From Flavobacterium sp. BFFFF1 (GTDB lineage Bacteria; Bacteroidota; Bacteroidia; Flavobacteriales; Flavobacteriaceae), in contig NZ_NKJE01000002.1 of assembly GCF_002256285.1 (NCBI RefSeq), positions 170,178 through 232,974 on the forward strand: a DNA stretch of 62,797 nt. The letters run 5' to 3'. Below the pieces are notes generated by a model, which did no database searches, had not been told where the DNA came from, and saw only the letters and a program-made list of their open reading frames with translations. A program made the translations under genes and the position numbers. Of the stretch, positions 17,841 through 25,996 are shown one piece after another (positions within the stretch are counted from its first letter, which is position 1; each line of letters starts with the position of its first letter).

Positions 17841-19073
17841 TTATTGCGGTAAGGTGTACATTGCTGGTAGCTTGTCCAATAATGCAGATTTAGACTTCAG
17901 GCAGAAAACGGTGAAGTCGGCGGCATTCGACGCAGCTGGCGTTGGAACATAATATCCGTCCTGGTTGTTGGTCCAGAACATCACAAATGATACGGATAGG
18001 TTTTGGCTGGTCAGCACGCTGTATAAATCTGTCGCAAACCATCCATTTACGGGCGGAATGGATGCGGTGACGCGATAGCCGGTTTCGGTCAACGCTGCAA
18101 TTTTAACTTTCGTAGTGGCGAGATCGCAGACCATCTTCAACTTGTTATTGGCACGTGTCACGCCGGCTGTTCCCTGGTTTGCCAGGTCGCCGTAATTATC
18201 CATTCCGAGTACATCCACATAACCGTCACCGGGATAGCGGCTCAGGTAATTTGTAGCAGTGGAATACGAATTGTCAGGTGAAAAAGCATAGAGTACGTTA
18301 TGTACTCCTTTCGTGTTTTTTAGGTAGTCCACGGTAAATTGAAAGGCTGTTTTGTATTCTTCCGGTGTGCAATAGCCGGCGCCCCACCAGAACCAATTGC
18401 CGTCAAATTCGTGGAACGGACGAAAAATTACCGGAATCAGTTTACCGGAGTTGTCTCTTAAATCATTAAAAACAGACGCCACTTTGTCCAGCTTTTGTTT
18501 ATACCATTCATGGTTGTTGCCGCCGGGAAGGATACTTTTGAACGCCGTAGCTTTTTCATCGGCGGTCATATCGGCTGCATAAAAGGAGTCTTCATGATTT
18601 GGTTCGCGAAGATGCCAGCAAAAAATATTAATCATTCCTTTGGAGTAGGCCTGCTTGACATCATTCGTGATTTTCACTTCCTGCTGCTGAAACCAGTTTT
18701 CAGGCTGGCCATTGTTGTTTTTATCGGTGATAAACATAAAATCGGAACCCAGCAATGCAGGGTCTTTACCGGTGGTTTTCTTAATATCGGAGTCACCTGT
18801 GTTGTTTTGGTAAAATCCATTGAACGCATCCTGCTGGCCAATAGCAAACTTTGTTTTTGACAGTTTCTTCAGGTTGTAGAACAGCGCGACGGTTTCATCG
18901 GTGGCATTTGCATCGACCATGTAAGAACGTGCATTGGCGGTTGTCAGTGGATCCGTGGGTGTAACGGGATCGGGATTGTCCGTTTGAGTGTCGTTATCTC
19001 CTGATGAGGAGCAGGAAAGCAACCCGCCAATCAGGATTAATGTAAAAATCAGGCTATACTTTTTCATATTCAT
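17841..19073 (-). CDS. GH26 beta-mannanase, lipoprotein
   Basis: 410 residues. The N-terminus is a lipoprotein signal (LLSC, Cys21, then SSSGDND), suggesting outer-membrane anchoring. Catalytic residues are Glu222 in FRPFHEFDGNWFWWG (acid/base) and Glu330 in ALTETGYR (nucleophile). GH26 enzymes cut beta-1,4-mannan, either internally or releasing mannobiose. The start (ATG 19073, or 19067) lies inside the end of the epimerase gene, a 14-20 nt overlap that implies translational coupling. It differs in sequence from the second GH26 at 23410-24555, so the two probably have distinct modes or locations. Confidence 0.92.
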   Translation of the reverse strand: MNMKKYSLIFTLILIGGLLSCSSSGDNDTQTDNPDPVTPTDPLTTANARSYMVDANATDETVALFYNLKKLSKTKFAIGQQDAFNGFYQNNTGDSDIKKTTGKDPALLGSDFMFITDKNNNGQPENWFQQQEVKITNDVKQAYSKGMINIFCWHLREPNHEDSFYAADMTADEKATAFKSILPGGNNHEWYKQKLDKVASVFNDLRDNSGKLIPVIFRPFHEFDGNWFWWGAGYCTPEEYKTAFQFTVDYLKNTKGVHNVLYAFSPDNSYSTATNYLSRYPGDGYVDVLGMDNYGDLANQGTAGVTRANNKLKMVCDLATTKVKIAALTETGYRVTASIPPVNGWFATDLYSVLTSQNLSVSFVMFWTNNQDGYYVPTPAASNAADFTVFCLKSKSALLDKLPAMYTLPQ

Positions 19074-20259
19074 ATTTTTTAATCCGTTGAATCAATTCTA
19101 AACATGCGCGCCCGTTGTGATAAGGACATTTCCAAAAACCGGCCTTGTCTTTTTGGATTGGTGAATAATCGGCATAAACACCCCAAATCCATTCACCGTT
19201 GGAATGATCGATAACGTATTTTTTGATAAAATCCCAGTTGCTGTACACGATGTTGAGGTATTTTTCGTCCCGAGTCAATTCATAGGCATTGAAGAAACCA
19301 ATCATTAATTCAGCCTGGGGCCACCAATGTTTTTCTTCAATAAGCTGATTGGCATCCGGATCGAATTCATACCATAAACCACCATCTTCATCAATGCCTT
19401 CCAATGTGGCATCGGTCAGCAGCAGCGCGTACTTTTTATATCTTTCAATCAAGGGCGCGTTTTCAGTGGTTTGGGCACATTGTTGTAATAACCAGGCCGC
19501 TTCAATGTCGTGCCCGTAGGAAACTACATCGGGTTTTTCAATCCAGTTTTCGTCAAAGAACAGGCGCAAATGGCCGTTTTCGGTGTTTATAAAATGGATT
19601 TCAATCGTTTCGAGCAATTCTGTAATCTTATGTTTGAGATCCGTATTCGGCCACACCTTATACAGGTTTGCATACGCTTCGACGATATGCAGGTGGGTGT
19701 TCATGGTCTTTTTCTCGTTGGCATCCTTTTCGCTGAGCCGCAGGTCATCGATGGTTTTCCAATCGGAGGTGAATGCTTCGAGATAACCTTTCTTTAATGG
19801 ATCAAAACTATATTTTTCAATGCTTTCATAGAGTTTGATGGCCAATTCAAGTGCGTCCTTGTCTTTTGAAACCGCGTAAAATTCGGTTAAGCCATATATT
19901 GTAAAGGCGAGTGCGTAAATCTGGTTTTTGGTGTCTTTTGGACTACCGTCCGCATTCACGCTCCAATAGATACCCTGATCAGTTTTGTTGTAAAAATACG
20001 TCTCAATGAAGGCAAAGGCACGTTTTGCGGTTTTCAGACATTCCGGTTTATTGTTATATTGGAATGCGGCAGCAAACGTCCATAGGATCCGCGCGTTTAA
20101 TACTGCCCCTTTTTCGGCACGATGGTGCTTGTGATTATTATAATCAACCTGCCCGATAAAGCCGCCATTTTCAAAATCCTGGCATTCGTCAAGCCAATAG
20201 CTTAAGATATTTTCCAGTGCTGCATCAAGCTCTTTTTTCAATGTGGCGGTAGTCATCAT
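19054..20259 (-). CDS. AGE-family epimerase, likely mannobiose/cellobiose 2-epimerase
   Basis: 401 residues, no signal peptide, so cytoplasmic. The sequence begins YWLDECQDFENGGFIG and contains HLHIVEAYANLYKVWP, SYGHDIEAAWLL and KHWWPQAELMIGF, the His-rich (alpha/alpha)6-barrel signature of cellobiose 2-epimerases. In mannan catabolism this enzyme converts mannobiose to mannosylglucose, the substrate of the GH130 enzyme encoded immediately upstream; the genes overlap by 1 nt at 20259. The set GH26, epimerase, GH130 and symporter matches the characterised Bacteroides fragilis mannan pathway. Specificity for mannobiose is therefore inferred from context with good support. Confidence 0.88.
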   Translation of the reverse strand: MMTTATLKKELDAALENILSYWLDECQDFENGGFIGQVDYNNHKHHRAEKGAVLNARILWTFAAAFQYNNKPECLKTAKRAFAFIETYFYNKTDQGIYWSVNADGSPKDTKNQIYALAFTIYGLTEFYAVSKDKDALELAIKLYESIEKYSFDPLKKGYLEAFTSDWKTIDDLRLSEKDANEKKTMNTHLHIVEAYANLYKVWPNTDLKHKITELLETIEIHFINTENGHLRLFFDENWIEKPDVVSYGHDIEAAWLLQQCAQTTENAPLIERYKKYALLLTDATLEGIDEDGGLWYEFDPDANQLIEEKHWWPQAELMIGFFNAYELTRDEKYLNIVYSNWDFIKKYVIDHSNGEWIWGVYADYSPIQKDKAGFWKCPYHNGRACLELIQRIKKYEYEKV

Positions 20260-21446
20260 TACAACAAATCCCTGTTTCGGTTTACCTGGCTGATGATGGT
20301 ATTTACAGATCCAGCAGAGGTATAGGTATCTTCCGGAGTATTAATCACGTAATCGATAAGTTTTTCAACCGAGGAAACGGCCACATGCATCCGGGTGTCT
20401 GACGAAGCGTAATAGATGTATACGGTCCCGTCGTCATCTGCAATCCACCCATTGGAAAATAGGACGTTTGAGACATCGCCGACGCGTTCTTCGTTTTCCG
20501 GCGCCATAAAATGTCCGGCGGGAATGTGTGTTACTTTGGAAATATCATGCAGGTCAGTCATAAACATATACAACGTATACCTTAAACCTGCCGCGGTATT
20601 CCTAACGCCATGCGCCAGGTGCAACCAACCTTGTTCTGTTTTTATGGGCGCAGGACCGAGGCCATTCTTGAGCTCATAGATGGTATGGTATTGCTTGCCG
20701 TAGATAATCTTTTCATCTTCCACGATCGGATTTTCCATGTCAGTAATAAATCCGAGCCCGATTCCGCCCCCATTACCGACGTCAATGAAACCGTCTTGCG
20801 GGCGTGTGTACAGCGCGTATTTGCCATTTACGAATTCCGGATGCAGCACAACATTTCTTTGCTGGCCGGTATTCGAGATCAGGTCAGGAAGCCTTTCCCA
20901 GTGCAGTAAGTCTTTGGTGCGCGCGATACCGGCATTGGCTATTGCGGAACTCGTATCGGTTTTTGATGCTTTTGGATCCTTTCTTTCCGTACAGAAAATG
21001 CCGTAAATCCAACCATCCTGATGGGCCGTGAGGCGCATATCGTAAACATTGGTATCTGGTTCAGCGGTTTCAGGAATGACGCAGGGGGTTTCCCAGAACT
21101 TAAAATTGTCCACGCCATTCGGACTTTCCGCAATGGCGATGAACGATTTCCTGTCGGCACCTTCCACGCGAACCGCCAGGATGTATTTTCCGTTCCATTT
21201 CATGGCCCCTGCATTAAATGCTGCGTTGATCCCGATGCGTTCCATCCCGTGCGGATTGGTTTTGGCATTCAGGTCATAACGCCAGGACAAAGGCGTATGT
21301 GCAGCAGTAACAACAGGGTTTATGTACCTTGAGAATATTCCGTTTGAGTTAACAGCTGGAGTATTTTGTTGCTCGAGCAATTCCGTATGTTTTTTCATCA
21401 GGACATCGAAGTTGTGTATTTTCTGTATTTGATCGGTATTCGTCAT
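20259..21446 (-). CDS. GH130 mannosylglucose phosphorylase
   Basis: 395 residues, no signal peptide. It has the GH130 five-blade propeller pattern: FSRYINPVVTAAHTPLSWRYDL near the N-terminus (two pieces), GAMKWNGKYILAVRVEG, DMRLTAHQDGWIYGIFCTERK and HLAHGVRNTAAGLRYTLYMF. This pattern fits subfamily 1, which phosphorolyses 4-O-beta-mannosyl-glucose to mannose 1-phosphate and glucose. Placement directly before the epimerase (overlapping stop and start) and after the symporter (34-nt gap) supports an intracellular mannobiose route that saves ATP. Confidence 0.9.
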   Translation of the reverse strand: MTNTDQIQKIHNFDVLMKKHTELLEQQNTPAVNSNGIFSRYINPVVTAAHTPLSWRYDLNAKTNPHGMERIGINAAFNAGAMKWNGKYILAVRVEGADRKSFIAIAESPNGVDNFKFWETPCVIPETAEPDTNVYDMRLTAHQDGWIYGIFCTERKDPKASKTDTSSAIANAGIARTKDLLHWERLPDLISNTGQQRNVVLHPEFVNGKYALYTRPQDGFIDVGNGGGIGLGFITDMENPIVEDEKIIYGKQYHTIYELKNGLGPAPIKTEQGWLHLAHGVRNTAAGLRYTLYMFMTDLHDISKVTHIPAGHFMAPENEERVGDVSNVLFSNGWIADDDGTVYIYYASSDTRMHVAVSSVEKLIDYVINTPEDTYTSAGSVNTIISQVNRNRDLL

Positions 21447-21480
21447 ATCGTTATTTATAACTTATAATTTGGGTATGTTT

Positions 21481-23406
21481 TTAATAGTCTGCAAGGCGTT
21501 TCCACCAGGTATTTCTCATAATCAGCACGATGATTACCAGTAAGGCAAGTACAATCCCGAACGGCGTCCAATGGGAAATAATGAAATACATTGGCAGCAG
21601 TGTCAACAGGATTTGCCCTGCGATTCCTAATCCTATATTCAGCATATTGATTCCGAAATTCTTATTTCTCTGGATGTTTGGATTTTCGGCTTTGGCAATC
21701 TCATGGATCGGTTTCCAGAATCCCCAGGGACGGACGGACGTGTAAAAATTAACCAGTGTTTCCTGGTTTGTAGGTGGTGCGGTATAAGATCCAATGATAC
21801 ACGCAATGAGTTGGATTACGATAAATACTGGAAAAAAATAGAGCATACGGGTCCCGTCAAAGTAATTTGTAATGCCGCAAACCGAAAGGGCAGGAGGGAT
21901 GGCACTCGCTATGATTCCGGCGAGCATGCCATAGAAATAGCCATTTGCGTTAAATCGCCACCAATACCATTTCAGCACGTTTGCGCAGACAAATCCGCCG
22001 TAAAGCCCCGCTGTGATGATATTAAAAATCATATTCACATCTTTTATCAACAAACCAAGGCCTACGCCGAGCATCACCATTAATGCACCGGACAAATAGC
22101 CAACGTTGATAATTTGCTTTCGCTCCGCTTCGGGTTTGATGTATTTCAGGTAGATGTCGTTTACAATGTAGGCCTGACCGGCATTTAGCGTTCCGGAGAA
22201 GTTGCTCATAAACGCGCCAAGGAAACCAGCAAGTACCAGTCCGACAAGTCCCACGGGCAGGTATTTATTGATGACGGCGGGCATGATGCTTTCAAAATTG
22301 ACGCCATCGGCGGTGTGGTGCAGGTCAAGATCCTTGAAATACAATACCCCTAAAATACACAATCCCATAGTCATAAAATACCTTATTGGTAAAAGGATAA
22401 TGGAAATGAATCCACTCATTTTACTGGCTTCTTCGGGCGATTTTGTGCTTAAGATTTTCTGGCAGTCATAATTTGGCGCTGGTCCCGCAAGGCTTTTTAA
22501 CACACCGGAGAAGAACATCATGCTGACAATCGCGGAGAATAATTTGTAACCGTCTTTTTGCAGCTTCACCTGGGCATCGACAAGGATTTCGTCCCAGTTG
22601 AGCCCCAGCTCCTTTCCGAACAAAGGACTATCCCAACCCAACGGCAATCTGTCTAAAATGACAATATCCGAATTGGAAAGGTGGGTCATGGCGATGACAC
22701 CTACGCAGATGGAGCAGAAGATCATGATCATGTACTTGATGAAATCGGCGAGAACGATACCGTGCATACCGCCAATAATGCTGTAAAATGTCGCGACAAT
22801 ACAAATGCTGACGCCGTAAAACTGCGCGGTGGTGTTTTTCGCGGCGTATAATGCCGTTTCATAGTCTGGCGTGCCAATCGTTAACGTTTCAAGGTGTTTG
22901 TCTAAAAAGGGAAACACCTCTTTTACCGATTCATAAGGAATGAAGATCTCAAGGAATTCACCGACGCCCACAAACGCGTACGCCATATACCCAATGCACA
23001 GCATCAGGGCAAATACCACTACAATGGCATGGCTTTGGCGAACCCCTTTATCGCTCAGGCCAAATCGTGTGCCGAGCCATTCAGCGCCAGTGGTCGCGTT
23101 ACTGCGGCGCAGCCATTTGCTCAGGAACACCATCAGGAACACCTGGTTGAAGACAGGCCACATCCACGGAATCCATACGCTTTTAAATCCGTAGAGGAAT
23201 GCCATCGAGACCAGCAGCATTGTTCCGGAAATATCAAACATATCGCTCGCATCGCTTAGTCCAAGCATATACCAAGGCAGTTTTTTCCCACCCATTAGGT
23301 AATTGTCTTTGCTTTTTTTGGCGCGGTTTTTCATGATAAAGCCAATCGCAATCATCAGGATGAAATAGGCGGCAATTATGATAAGGTCAATTGAGGATAA
23401 TTTCAT
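21481..23406 (-). CDS. Sodium:solute symporter, likely mannooligosaccharide uptake
   Basis: 641 residues with about 14-15 hydrophobic segments. The N-terminus IIIAAYFILMIAIGF and the following SDASDMFDISGTMLLVS belong to the SSS (sodium:solute symporter) family. Long for the family, with extra loops between residues about 170-190 and 230-260. It is 3 nt downstream of the second GH26 gene and precedes GH130 and the epimerase, so a mannobiose or similar disaccharide is the likely cargo across the inner membrane, driven by Na+. The substrate is inference; the family is clear. Confidence 0.88.
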   Translation of the reverse strand: MKLSSIDLIIIAAYFILMIAIGFIMKNRAKKSKDNYLMGGKKLPWYMLGLSDASDMFDISGTMLLVSMAFLYGFKSVWIPWMWPVFNQVFLMVFLSKWLRRSNATTGAEWLGTRFGLSDKGVRQSHAIVVVFALMLCIGYMAYAFVGVGEFLEIFIPYESVKEVFPFLDKHLETLTIGTPDYETALYAAKNTTAQFYGVSICIVATFYSIIGGMHGIVLADFIKYMIMIFCSICVGVIAMTHLSNSDIVILDRLPLGWDSPLFGKELGLNWDEILVDAQVKLQKDGYKLFSAIVSMMFFSGVLKSLAGPAPNYDCQKILSTKSPEEASKMSGFISIILLPIRYFMTMGLCILGVLYFKDLDLHHTADGVNFESIMPAVINKYLPVGLVGLVLAGFLGAFMSNFSGTLNAGQAYIVNDIYLKYIKPEAERKQIINVGYLSGALMVMLGVGLGLLIKDVNMIFNIITAGLYGGFVCANVLKWYWWRFNANGYFYGMLAGIIASAIPPALSVCGITNYFDGTRMLYFFPVFIVIQLIACIIGSYTAPPTNQETLVNFYTSVRPWGFWKPIHEIAKAENPNIQRNKNFGINMLNIGLGIAGQILLTLLPMYFIISHWTPFGIVLALLVIIVLIMRNTWWKRLADY

Positions 23407-23409
23407 CGT

Positions 23410-24555
23410 TTATTTTTTATAAAGTGAAAGCGCTTTGGCATCTTTTTCGAAAAAAGTATTGGGAAGGTTGTAAAAGTCAACAAAATCCTCTTCAGAAACC
23501 TGTCCCTTGTATGGTGCATAGTAGTGCATGTGGGGTGGATTCATCCATTCGTTCCAGCCGTGGTTACGCCAAACCAATACATAGGAGATCTTGTATTGGC
23601 CAATGGCTTTCACCAGGGTATCCGTCCACCATTTTTCATACGGAATTTGTTCCAAACCCGTTTCCGCGAGCGCGATAAGCTTGTGCTGCTCTTTTGCAAT
23701 ATCGTCGATGATGGCAAATTGCTTCTGGCACTTTTGGATGAATGAGGTGTCTTCAGGTTTAGGCGGCGAATATTCGTAGGTATCAAAACTCAGCACATCC
23801 GCGTAATCTGCACCGGGATAATATTCCAGGAAGTCGGCCCTGGATACAAAATCCGAAGTATTGTATACGTAGATCAGGTTGTGAAGGCCTTTCATCCGGT
23901 AGTAGTCCACTGTGAATTTCCATAATGCCTTAAATTGCTCGGGCGATCCATTGTTTTTGCACCACCAGAACCAATCACCGGTAAGTTCATGAAAGGGGCG
24001 GTATAAGATTGGGATTAATTTTCCTTTATCGTCTTTTAGCGTGAGCATAAATTTAGCCGCTTCGTCAAGCCAGGACTTGTATTTTTCGTGGCTTGCTCCT
24101 CCGGGAAGTACTGATTCCATAGATTTCGGAGTGGTGTCCCAGGCATTTTTTCCTGTTAAAGGATTGTCTAAATGCCAGCTTAAGGTAATGATACCGCCAC
24201 GTTTTTTTCCGTCGATGATGAATTGCCGCATTTTATCGAAAGGAATGCCGTCGAGGTTCTTGTCGGATTTTTTTTCGAGACCGCCCAAATCCCATCCATA
24301 CACGCCGGGATAGTCGCCCGTAACATCTTTGACATCGCTGCGGCCTGGCTCATAGCGCCAGTTTACACCATAGGCGAGGTCATCCTGGTGTCCGAAAAGA
24401 AACCCCGATTGCGCGGTCTTCTGCAGATTGTAGTACAGTGTGATGGCTTCTTCGGTGGCATTCTTATCACAAAGTGGATTTATAGTTGTTTGGGCTATGC
24501 CAGCGCACCCCTGTAAAAAAGCCATAAGAAGTATGGGAAGTGAGTATTTTATCAT
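23410..24555 (-). CDS. GH26 beta-mannanase, second copy, lipoprotein
   Basis: 381 residues, with a lipobox ending LQGC (Cys17). Catalytic residues are Glu190 in LYRPFHELTGDWFWW (acid/base) and Glu298 in LIALAETG (nucleophile). Substrate-binding FGHQDDLAYG and SWHLDNPLTG are in their usual places. It is the first gene of the minus-strand operon and starts 153 nt after the TATCTTTG promoter box that faces the AraC regulator gene. It probably degrades mannan chains to mannobiose at the cell surface or in the periplasm. Confidence 0.92.
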   Translation of the reverse strand: MIKYSLPILLMAFLQGCAGIAQTTINPLCDKNATEEAITLYYNLQKTAQSGFLFGHQDDLAYGVNWRYEPGRSDVKDVTGDYPGVYGWDLGGLEKKSDKNLDGIPFDKMRQFIIDGKKRGGIITLSWHLDNPLTGKNAWDTTPKSMESVLPGGASHEKYKSWLDEAAKFMLTLKDDKGKLIPILYRPFHELTGDWFWWCKNNGSPEQFKALWKFTVDYYRMKGLHNLIYVYNTSDFVSRADFLEYYPGADYADVLSFDTYEYSPPKPEDTSFIQKCQKQFAIIDDIAKEQHKLIALAETGLEQIPYEKWWTDTLVKAIGQYKISYVLVWRNHGWNEWMNPPHMHYYAPYKGQVSEEDFVDFYNLPNTFFEKDAKALSLYKK

Positions 24556-24707
24556 AGCTGCGGGGAACGGTTGGTTAGTTTAGACTTTCAGACTTAAAAA
24601 GGAAGATAACTCCTCTGAATAATTATTAAAAATATAAAAATTAAGATTTTAAAAATCAACCTTCTTGCACATCACACTGATTTTTGCGAATCTGATAATT
24701 ATATTTT

Positions 24708-24715
24708 CAAAGATA
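24708..24715 (-). promoter_or_regulatory. -7 box (TATCTTTG) for the GH26-SSS-GH130 operon
   Basis: Minus-strand TATCTTTG fits TAnnTTTG in the AT-rich divergent gap 24556-24773. It would give a leader of about 145 nt before the first GH26 gene, room for regulation by the adjacent AraC protein. No -33 element was assigned with confidence. Confidence 0.4.
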
Positions 24716-24773
24716 AAGTTAGAGTCCAACCAAGGTTAATATTATTTTATCAATTATATATCATATTATTGCA

Positions 24774-25670
24774 ATGAAAAATCAACCATTTATGAGTAGC
24801 CAGAAAAATTTTTACAGGGAAATCGCGCCATTGTCTGCCGGAGACAGTTTTTTAGTGTTCGACAGGGTTAAAGATAATTTTGACTTCCCTGTGCATTATC
24901 ATCCGGAATTTGAGATCAATTTTATATTGAATGGTAAGGGTGTGAAACGCGTTGTGGGCGATAATATTGAAGAAATTTCAGATGTGGAACTGGTTTTAAT
25001 CGGACCAAATCTTTACCACGGCTGGGAGCTGCACAAATGCAGGAACAAGCAGATTCATGAGATTACCATACAGTTCCACAATGATTTATTTCATGAATCG
25101 TTGCTTTCCCGGAGGATCATGAATCCCATTCGGGATATGTTCAACCGTTCCATACATGGAATTTTGTTTTCAGAGAAGGTCGCTACGGAACTTACGCCGC
25201 GGTTGGTGAAAATCTCCAAGCTGGACGGAATGGATTATTTCCTGGAGATTATTTCCCTGCTTTATGACCTGGCCAACAGCAGGAACCAAAGGCTTTTGTC
25301 TACGTATACCGTCGATTACGACACATTCGATGACTATGATAAAATGAAATTGGTGTACGAATATGTGCAGAAGAATTTCTCGGAAAAGATTACGCTGGAG
25401 GACTTATCAAATGTGGCTACGATGAGTACTATTTCTTTCAACAGGTTCATCAAAAAGCGTACGGGAAAAACATTCGTTGACTATGTGAACAACATCCGGG
25501 TAGGGTATGCAGCACGTTGGTTGGTTGAAAAAGACCTTAGTATTTCGGAAATTGCGTTCAAGTCCGGTTTCAATAATATTGCCAATTTTAATAGAAACTT
25601 TAAGGAGATAAAAAAATGCACTCCAAGCCAGTACAGGGATGATTTCTCGGGTTTAAAACGCATCCTGTGA
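24774..25670 (+). CDS. AraC-family transcriptional regulator of the mannan locus
   Basis: 298 residues. The N-terminal half is a cupin-type sensor (FPVHYHPEFEINFILNGKG, a His-rich barrel; HGWELH). The C-terminal half (residues about 195-295) is a double helix-turn-helix: ITLEDLSNVATMSTISFNRFIK and SISEIAFKSGFNNIANFNRNFK, each split across helices, ending in PSQYRDDF. It sits between the divergent GH26 operon and the susC gene. It is therefore the likely sugar-responsive activator of both, perhaps through the palindrome at 25765-25800. The ligand is unknown; mannobiose or mannosylglucose are reasonable guesses. Confidence 0.88.
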   Translation: MKNQPFMSSQKNFYREIAPLSAGDSFLVFDRVKDNFDFPVHYHPEFEINFILNGKGVKRVVGDNIEEISDVELVLIGPNLYHGWELHKCRNKQIHEITIQFHNDLFHESLLSRRIMNPIRDMFNRSIHGILFSEKVATELTPRLVKISKLDGMDYFLEIISLLYDLANSRNQRLLSTYTVDYDTFDDYDKMKLVYEYVQKNFSEKITLEDLSNVATMSTISFNRFIKKRTGKTFVDYVNNIRVGYAARWLVEKDLSISEIAFKSGFNNIANFNRNFKEIKKCTPSQYRDDFSGLKRIL

Positions 25671-25764
25671 TTTTTTGCGAGTCCTTTATCTAAAGGCATT
25701 CCACTCGAAAACGATTGAGATTTCAGGTTTTCGGGATTACATAATTTACAATACTGCAAAATTC

Positions 25765-25800
25765 ACCTATATATATTACCATATGCGTAATATATAAGGT
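25765..25800. promoter_or_regulatory. Long AT-rich inverted repeat before susC, candidate operator
   Basis: Arms ACCTATATATATTAC (25765-25779) and GTAATATATAAGGT (25787-25800) are complementary except for one extra base, around a 7-nt centre CATATGC that is itself nearly palindromic. It lies about 95 nt upstream of the susC -7 box and downstream of the AraC gene. No T-run follows on either strand sufficient for a classic terminator, so a protein-binding site is favoured. The rest of the 326-nt gap 25671-25996 is AT-rich, with no gene seen. Confidence 0.5.
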
Positions 25801-25894
25801 AAATTTTTGTGTATTATTGGTACGCAATCGATATAAAGTCAAAATATTATCATTAAATGATATAATAATATTAATTAGATGTTTAGTCGTGTTA

Positions 25895-25902
25895 TAGATT
25901 TG
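25895..25902 (+). promoter_or_regulatory. -7 box (TAGATTTG) for the susC operon
   Basis: TAGATTTG fits TAnnTTTG and would give a leader of about 88 nt before the susC ATG. No good -33 element is visible, consistent with an activator-dependent promoter. Confidence 0.4.
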
Positions 25903-25996
25903 TTAAATATTAAAACAAATAAAAACTCAAACTTTGAATGATTGCTGATTTCACGCCATCAACAATTGAAAAACTTAATTTAACCAAACATCAATT

